Assembly (NCBI GenBank): GCA_027364825.1
Contig: DAHXOM010000174.1
Span: 1-7,752 of the forward strand
DNA: 7,752 nt
Direction: 5' to 3'
Source: a bacterium
GTDB taxonomy: Bacteria > JAMCPX01
In this document: positions 1-7,752 of the stretch, piece by piece
Layout: every line of letters begins with the position of its first letter
How positions within the stretch are numbered: position 1 is the stretch's first letter
Notes under the pieces: model-generated
The model's input: the letters and a program-made list of their open reading frames with translations, nothing else
The model's database searches: none
Told to the model about the DNA's origin: nothing
Program-made: the position numbers and the translations under genes

Positions 1-2
1 TA

Positions 3-1976
3 ATATTGCTTATAATACTGTATCCTACAATTACCTATTCTCAAAACTATGTTACATTGAATATAGATGTGGGAAGTTCTCTTAAAGGAACATATACTTC
101 CGTATATCCATTGCTAATGGCACCCGATGGTAAAGAATGTGGATATGATCTTAATAGACCATATACATATTTCGAAAATAAGGCTGTTGGGGGTAATTTA
201 AATCCTAATATGTCTGAAATCCCTAGTTGCAGTGGTAGTGAGGATACTATAGGTGATAATGAAGATCCAACAGATCAATACGTTATAGATAGTGCTTATA
301 TTGAGGCACATTATCTTACAACAGGCACGTATATACTTACACTATTTGCAAGCCCAGTATCGCAATCTACTGGTTACTTGATTGAGGGAACCATATTAAA
401 AAATGGCATGGATATTGTATTGCCAAAGATACAAGGCTATACCGCTACCGGAGCAGCAGACACCTACACCTTCTCCTATTATCCAACAATGACAACAGCA
501 CCCGTGATGATAAAGCAGGTAACATTTGATACAGCAATCAGCACAATTCAAGGCGCTTATGGAGCAGGATGCATAAAAACAAGCGCTTTAGAGAATGACC
601 TTACAAACAGGATCAATCAAGCATCGACCAACTTCAATACAGGTGATGTAGCCGGAGCAATTGCTCTCATGGACGGGTATATAAGCACGGTGAACACCGA
701 CCAATCGCAGAGTACCGTAGGCTCAGAATGCGGCAGTGTGCTTATCTCGGATGCACAGTATCTGAAGCAGTATCTCCAACAAAACTATACTCCTCCCCCG
801 CCACCGCCAAAGCTCACCTTGAGTCCGGCCAAGGCTACATTGCCGCTTGGTGCATATTATACCATGACCGCAACACTTACCCAGGGTGACGCACCCTTAC
901 CAGGCTATAGTATCACTGTTGGTGTATTTGTTGGGCCGAACCAGGGTCTTGTACTCCAGGGGAACAGAACGGATGCAAATGGACAGTCGGTATTACAATA
1001 CACAAGTACAATAACGGGTACGGATTATCTCGTAGCATATGCAATTTCAAGGATACGACCGAGTGAATACAAACCAGCAGAGGATAATGTAAAACTCGCA
1101 ATGAACACCTTGCTGCAATCGGATATTCCCTATATGCTATTAGCTCAGGGAGGCGGTGGAATCGTTTCGTCCGAGCCTGTAGAAGTAACATGGTCGGGCG
1201 GGCCTGACCTTGCAGTGGATTATTTTTCCCCACAATTTATCCGGGCAAAGGCAGGCGAAACAATTACACTGACCGACATAACCGGTAATTATGGGAATGT
1301 ATCCGCTGGTCCTTCTATAACAAGATATTATATTACCCAGGGGTTAGACATAAGTCCAGCAACCGACAAATCTCTTGGGCAGAGGTATATATCGGCACTT
1401 GCACCACAACAAACGAGCAAGGGAGGGCTTGAGGTAACATTGCCGGCCACTCTTACAGACACCACATATCATCTGTATGCATGCGCTGATGCGGACAATC
1501 AGGTAATCGAGACCGATGAGACGAACAACTGTCAGAGGAACAGATTGGTTGGATATTTCGAGCCCATGCAGCCGGGGATTGCGTCGTATTGCAGCACTGC
1601 AAACGCAAAGGTAATAATCACATGGCATAAGGAGCAGACCGTGGCGATAGTAACGATCTCGGGTCTCAATGCGCCGTTTATCATTATGCATGTAAACAGG
1701 ATAAGAAAAGGGAAACTTATCGTCAATGGTAAGAGCCCGGATGTTTCCGGAATTATGACCCCAATAGTGCGGATAAAGTTAAAGGGCGACGAGCATTGTG
1801 AAGAAGGCAAGGACTGCGAGTATGCGATAGGATTTTTAAGGAATGACGGACAAGGCGGTGTATGCATGGGCACTATTAGAGTAAATCTATGTAAGGAAGA
1901 ACATAAAAAAGAACACGAAGATAGAGACCATAAAGAAGGTAAAGGGAAGTCTAAAGATCACAGGGATGACAAGTAA
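3..1976 (+). CDS. Secreted multi-domain surface protein (FIMAH-like, Ig-like and CARDB-like domains), 5' end cut by window edge
   Basis: The frame is open to the left edge, and its first codons are hydrophobic (I-L-L-I-I-L-Y). They end in a likely signal-peptidase site near T-Y-S/Q (residues 10-13, counting the TTG at 6 as residue 1). The true start and signal-peptide N-region therefore probably lie outside the window, and I do not believe TTG at 6. Domains in order: a beta-rich N-terminal domain (about 14-140) with a PLLMAPDGKECGYD stretch and a GTYILTL strand, as in domains that often precede FIMAH; a helical FIMAH-like domain (about 171-258) with spaced Leu/Ala heptads and AIALMDGYISTVN; a six-proline linker (263-268); an Ig/Big-1-like domain (about 269-348) with a TDANGQSVLQY motif; a CARDB-like domain (about 400-515) beginning PDLAVDYFSP and ending VIETDETNNC; a C-terminal region with five Cys (529, 598, 604, 620, 629) that I do not recognise; and a charged tail (630-656). 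Such domains mediate adhesion or scaffold secreted enzymes. No catalytic domain is visible, so the role is unknown. Ends in TAA. Confidence 0.85.
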   Translation: MLLIILYPTITYSQNYVTLNIDVGSSLKGTYTSVYPLLMAPDGKECGYDLNRPYTYFENKAVGGNLNPNMSEIPSCSGSEDTIGDNEDPTDQYVIDSAYIEAHYLTTGTYILTLFASPVSQSTGYLIEGTILKNGMDIVLPKIQGYTATGAADTYTFSYYPTMTTAPVMIKQVTFDTAISTIQGAYGAGCIKTSALENDLTNRINQASTNFNTGDVAGAIALMDGYISTVNTDQSQSTVGSECGSVLISDAQYLKQYLQQNYTPPPPPPKLTLSPAKATLPLGAYYTMTATLTQGDAPLPGYSITVGVFVGPNQGLVLQGNRTDANGQSVLQYTSTITGTDYLVAYAISRIRPSEYKPAEDNVKLAMNTLLQSDIPYMLLAQGGGGIVSSEPVEVTWSGGPDLAVDYFSPQFIRAKAGETITLTDITGNYGNVSAGPSITRYYITQGLDISPATDKSLGQRYISALAPQQTSKGGLEVTLPATLTDTTYHLYACADADNQVIETDETNNCQRNRLVGYFEPMQPGIASYCSTANAKVIITWHKEQTVAIVTISGLNAPFIIMHVNRIRKGKLIVNGKSPDVSGIMTPIVRIKLKGDEHCEEGKDCEYAIGFLRNDGQGGVCMGTIRVNLCKEEHKKEHEDRDHKEGKGKSKDHRDDK

Positions 1977-2004
1977 TAACGCGGAGGAGCAAGGACATAA
2001 CATC

Positions 2005-2094
2005 ATGGAAAAGGTCGTATGTTTAACCCGAAAAATGCAATACCAAGTTTGCTGGTCATTAAAAATAGATATTTTGCAATTTATGGGCATTTAA
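2005..2094 (+). CDS. Possible 29-codon small ORF upstream of aroD (weak)
   Basis: An ATG at 2005 is preceded by AAGGA (1991-1995, nine bases upstream) and by a further GGAGG (1983-1987). It opens a 29-codon frame ending in TAA at 2092. This is the only plausible ribosome-binding sequence between the surface-protein gene and aroD. The frame is the same as that of aroD, whose ATG lies 15 bases past this stop. The peptide (MEKVVCLTRK...) has no signal peptide, membrane segment or family resemblance that I can see. It could be a translated leader, the remnant of a longer gene, or chance. The ribosome-site match is the only positive evidence. Confidence 0.15.
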   Translation: MEKVVCLTRKMQYQVCWSLKIDILQFMGI

Positions 2095-2109
2095 GATAAT
2101 AAGATATGT

Positions 2110-2817
2110 ATGAGCATAAAAATCGGTAAACAAATACTTGGTTCATGCCCTGTTATAGCGGCAGCGGTGTCCGATAGCGACCTGCGCCTGTTAAAACCAG
2201 TGGATTTAAAGGTAATAAACCTCTTAGAACTGCGCGTGGATATGTTTAAGTCCCTGTCTGAAGACTATGTGAAAGGCGTTTTTTATCAGGCAATGAAAAG
2301 GTTCTCAAAGCCTTTGCTGTGCACAATAAGACTTAAATCTGAAGGCGGCAGAAAAGCCATAGGAGAAGACAAGCGGTATGCATTGTTTGAAGCTGTCGCG
2401 CCCTTGGCCGATACGATTGATATAGAAATCCAATCAAACCTGCTCAAGGATGTTGTACGATTGGCTCACAAGTTTAAAAAACCCGTGATTGCATCATACC
2501 ATAATCTTCAAAAAACACCCGGGAATGACTACTTGTCCAGAATGTTAAGAAATGCCCAAAAGGTATCGGCAGATATAACAAAGCTGGCGGTAAAGGCGGA
2601 TACGATGGATGATGTCGCACGCTTATTACGTCTTACCATGGATCATAAAAAGGACAATCTCATAGCCATATCATTGGGTGACAGAGGCAGGATATCAAGG
2701 ATAGTAAATCCTTTGTTCGGCTCGCTTATAACCTACGGCTATACCGGCAGTCCAAAGGCAGACGGACAGATGCATGTACGACAGGTTGCAGAGCAACTGA
2801 AGCTTTATATGGTTTGA
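2110..2817 (+). CDS. aroD: Type I 3-dehydroquinate dehydratase
   Basis: This 235-residue cytoplasmic enzyme converts 3-dehydroquinate to 3-dehydroshikimate, step three of the shikimate pathway, through a Schiff base on lysine in a (beta/alpha)8 barrel. The length is normal for the single-domain type I family (about 225-255). All expected active-site positions are visible: E40 and R42 in LLELRVD; R74 in CTIR; E78 in SEGG; the general acid/base H131 in ASYHN; the Schiff-base lysine K158 in ITKLAVKA; R197 in the ISRI strand; and Q220 in ADGQ, where many relatives have APGQ. The AISLGDRGRISR and FGSLITYGYTG blocks are also typical. The ATG at 2110 is the only sensible start, because an in-frame TAA lies at 2092. 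Its ribosome-binding sequence is poor. The gene follows the surface-protein gene by 133 bp and converges on the oxidase gene with 25 bp between stops. No other shikimate gene is in view. Stop is TGA, which shows that TGA is used for termination here. Confidence 0.95.
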   Translation: MSIKIGKQILGSCPVIAAAVSDSDLRLLKPVDLKVINLLELRVDMFKSLSEDYVKGVFYQAMKRFSKPLLCTIRLKSEGGRKAIGEDKRYALFEAVAPLADTIDIEIQSNLLKDVVRLAHKFKKPVIASYHNLQKTPGNDYLSRMLRNAQKVSADITKLAVKADTMDDVARLLRLTMDHKKDNLIAISLGDRGRISRIVNPLFGSLITYGYTGSPKADGQMHVRQVAEQLKLYMV

Positions 2818-2842
2818 CCCTGCCGGCAAGGAATTTTTTCAA

Positions 2843-4465
2843 TCAAGGCTTACCGGAAGGACGCCTGATTAAAACACCCGGATTGAGCATCCAGCCCGGG
2901 TCGAGATTGCTTTTAATTCCCTGCAGAACCGACATAAAAACAGGAGAGCACTGTTTTTCAAACCATGGCTGATGATCCCTGCCTACGGCATGGTGATGCG
3001 TTATCGGCCCGCCATGGGCAATGATGGCATCCGACACAGCGGCCTTTATAGTATCCCACTGACTTAACTCCTCACCGCGCTTTCCAGGGGCAATTACCGT
3101 GTAATAAATAACAGGACCGTCCGGATAGATATGGGTAAATCTCCACATGATAATTCCATTCCCGCATGCTTGCCGCACTGCTGTTTCTGCTGCACTGACG
3201 ACTCCCGGATGAAAGGTGTCAAAGTTGTCCCATGTTGTGACCGTCTCAAATGTTTCCGTTATTATACCGCACCGGACAAGGGTATTCCTGATATACGGTG
3301 CACGGAGGAAATTGGTTTTCCAGCGCTCGCTTGCTCCCGGAGCCGCTGTTTCATGGCCTTTTCGTATCGAGACATCCGACTCGCTCCAGGTCCCGCCGCC
3401 TTCTCTGCATATTTCAAGTGACCGTCTGAGTTTTGGTTCCTGATCATGGTCGTGGGACTCGAACCCGAGCAGGAGGACCGTATCCATGCCATTGCCAATG
3501 CCCATACTGAAGGACTCCATGGGTGAAATAAGCCTTGCGTTTGCCGGATTGAGACCGGATTGACTTAGCCTGCGGGTAACTTCGATGGCAGCCTTCTCAT
3601 CCGCAAATTTCACAAGAGCTGAAGCTTTTATGAAAGGTATATTCTGAAGTCTTACGGTAGCTTCGGTTATAATCCCGAAAATGCCTTCCGATCCGATGAA
3701 GAAACGGTTAGCATCAGGCCCGTCACCTGAACTGGGAATCTCTCTTGTTTCTATTATTCCTTTGGGGGTAATCAATCAGAGAGATTGAACAAACTCATCA
3801 ATATGGGTGTAGAGTGTGGCAAAATGTCCGCCTGCCCTGGTCGCTATCCAGCCTCCGAGCGTCGAGAATTCAAAACTCTGCGGAAAATGACGGATCGTCA
3901 GACCGAAGGGCTTGAGCCCGGCCTCCATTGCAGGTCCATAGATCCCGGCCTGTATGCGTGCGGTCCTGGATTTTTCATTTACTCTGATGATCTTATCAAA
4001 ATTCACCATGTCGCATGATATTGATCCTTCATAGTGATTTCCCCGGGGCTGCTCCACTCCTCCAACAACGCTCGAGCCGCCGCCGTAGGGTATCAGGGCT
4101 ATCCTTTTTTCAGCACAGAAACGCATGAGCGCTGCTATCTCTTCTTCGGTGGAAGGGTAGGCAACATAGTCCGGCGGATTATCAAATTTTCTGTTTATGG
4201 CCCTGATCATATCCCGGAACGACTTTCCGTACGTATGACTTGCCCTGTCATAGGTTTCCTGTGTGCAAAATGATTTTAGATCGGAAGGAAGTGAAAATCC
4301 CGGCGTCCGCAGGGAGAGTTCTTCCAATCGGGGAGGAGGGGTTTCGTCAACGGAATTCAGTCCAAATGCGAGTTGCACCATTCTTTTGAATTCAGAAATA
4401 TACACTTCAGGCAGAGTTTCATCCGCCAGTCCCCACCCCCAAAAACTTCGCAACCGCTGTTTCAT
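2843..4465 (-). pseudogene. FAD-dependent oxidase, AGPS/GlcD-like, split by one in-frame TGA
   Basis: Read through the TGA at 3776-3778, this is one 540-codon protein of the vanillyl-alcohol-oxidase/FAD_binding_4 family, closest in pattern to alkyldihydroxyacetone-phosphate synthase (AGPS). Numbering from the ATG at 4465: an N-terminal R-L-R-S-F-W-G-W-G segment; the FAD pyrophosphate-binding loop P-Y-G-G-G-S-S-V-V-G-G (126-136); FSTLGGWIATRAGG (200-213); premature stop at codon 230; ITPKGIIE; FIGSEGIFGIITEA (256-269); a tyrosine pair (454-455) where AGPS has its catalytic Tyr; the histidine triplet T-H-H-H-A-V-G (489-495); and a C-terminal LDPGWMLNPG (521-530). Homologues have Arg or Lys at codon 230, so CGA or AGA to TGA would explain the break. 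Frame and motifs are otherwise undamaged. Neither half has a complete flavin site: the first carries the loop, the second the SEG and HHH motifs. The ATG at 4465 is preferred over a TTG at 4498, because that TTG lies inside the promoter spacer. Bacterial members are often of unknown substrate, so ether-lipid synthesis is not assured. It could also be functional through recoding, or a sequencing error. Confidence 0.85.
3776..3778 (-). other. Premature in-frame TGA within the AGPS-like oxidase
   Basis: The minus-strand reading ...EFVQSL-TGA-LITPKGIIE... keeps the same frame on both sides. The homologous stretch in AGPS-type proteins reads as a continuous strand with Arg or Lys at this place (human AGPS, from memory: HIKMVTPRGIIE). 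The next codon is TTG at 3775-3773, so a restart directly after the stop is formally possible, but no Shine-Dalgarno sequence precedes it. The only nearby downstream hairpin is a weak five-pair GGAAT/ATTCC stem with a 16-base loop, unlike a bacterial SECIS. Selenocysteine at an Arg/Lys position would also be unexpected. Confidence 0.85.
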
Positions 4466-4474
4466 TGGGTCACC
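4466..4474 (-). promoter_or_regulatory. Weak ribosome-binding site for the oxidase start
   Basis: On the minus strand GGTGA (4474-4470) lies four bases before the ATG at 4465. It is a partial and rather close Shine-Dalgarno match. It still favours this ATG over the in-frame TTG at 4498, which has none. Confidence 0.4.
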
Positions 4475-4484
4475 ATTTGCTTTA

Positions 4485-4514
4485 TTTATATTGTTCAAGA
4501 CACATTTTTGTCAA
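4485..4514 (-). promoter_or_regulatory. Sigma-70 promoter of the oxidase gene
   Basis: On the minus strand there is a perfect -35 hexamer TTGACA (4514-4509), an 18-base spacer, and TATAAA (4490-4485), five of six matches to the -10 consensus. The predicted transcription start is about 4478, giving a leader of only about 13 bases to the ATG at 4465. The promoter sits just downstream of the rRNA terminator, so the oxidase gene would be transcribed independently of the rRNA operon. No operator or riboswitch is evident. Confidence 0.7.
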
Positions 4515-4550
4515 GGCATTGACAGCGTATGAATCCGAGAGAATAACAAA

Positions 4551-4584
4551 AGAAATAAAAAGCCCCCCGCCTCAGGCGGGGGGC
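4551..4584 (-). terminator. Intrinsic terminator of the rRNA operon
   Basis: On the minus strand, six bases after the 5S gene, there is a perfect ten-pair stem: GCCCCCCGCC, loop TGA, GGCGGGGGGC (4584-4562). It is followed by five T (4561-4557) and a further T-rich stretch. This is a textbook Rho-independent terminator, and the stem is almost entirely G-C. Confidence 0.95.
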
Positions 4585-4590
4585 ATAAAA

Positions 4591-4708
<118 letters not shown>

Positions 4709-4736
4709 CAAATTATAGCAATTGAATATATAAAAT

Positions 4737-7752
<3,016 letters not shown>

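Noticed and set aside
913..2090. Minus-strand frames opposite the surface-protein gene
   Set aside because: They overlap each other and a well-supported gene, and they lack ribosome sites and recognisable protein features.
2074..2100. TTGCAA and GATAAT as a promoter for aroD
   Set aside because: The spacer is only 15 bases and the predicted start would fall almost on the ATG. The match is too weak to annotate.
2823..2856. Inverted repeat in the aroD/oxidase convergent gap (CCGGCAAG ... CTTACCGG), possible bidirectional terminator
   Set aside because: The stem is eight pairs with one mismatch or G-U pair, the loop is 18 nt, and no T-tract follows it on either strand. The T-run lies in the loop, and half of the stem is inside the oxidase coding region.
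3700..3778. TGA at 3776 as selenocysteine
   Set aside because: The position is Arg or Lys in the family and not a redox site. The only downstream hairpin is a five-pair stem without the G-U loop feature of bacterial SECIS elements.

Overview
The window is a piece of a bacterial chromosome. It holds three protein-coding loci and the 3' part of an rRNA operon. The secreted, multi-domain first gene has its signal peptide at the window edge. A type I 3-dehydroquinase and an AGPS-like flavoprotein also point to a bacterium with an ordinary genetic code. The coding regions are moderately AT-rich. I cannot fix the lineage from sequence alone. An environmental Gram-negative anaerobe of the Desulfobacterota/Nitrospirota kind would fit, but that is a weak inference.

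Layout, left to right. (1) From the window edge to 1976 (+): the main part of a secreted surface protein. It has an N-terminal beta-rich domain, a FIMAH-like helical domain, a polyproline linker, an Ig-like domain, a CARDB-like domain, a Cys-containing C-terminal region and a Lys/His/Asp/Glu tail. (2) 1977-2109: a short intergenic region with one weak 29-codon ORF. (3) 2110-2817 (+): aroD, type I 3-dehydroquinate dehydratase, with every expected active-site residue present. (4) 2843-4465 (-): an FAD-dependent oxidase of the alkyldihydroxyacetone-phosphate synthase (AGPS) family. It is full length but interrupted by one in-frame TGA where relatives have Arg or Lys. It has its own near-consensus sigma-70 promoter (4485-4514). 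(5) 4551-4584: a strong intrinsic terminator for the rRNA operon. (6) 4591-4708 (-): 5S rRNA. (7) 4737-7752 (-): 23S rRNA, complete except for about the first 15-20 nt beyond the right edge. The 16S gene would lie further right, outside the window.

The protein genes do not form an evident pathway. aroD serves the shikimate pathway, the surface protein is extracellular, and the oxidase gene converges on aroD with only 25 bp between them. I found no sign of a new multi-gene system: no CRISPR, insertion sequence, phage or toxin-antitoxin genes. The points worth a second look are the single premature TGA in an otherwise undamaged oxidase, a sharp base-composition step inside the surface-protein gene, the architecture and orphan C-terminus of that protein, and a GC-rich palindrome shared between helix 25 of the 23S rRNA and the rRNA terminator.
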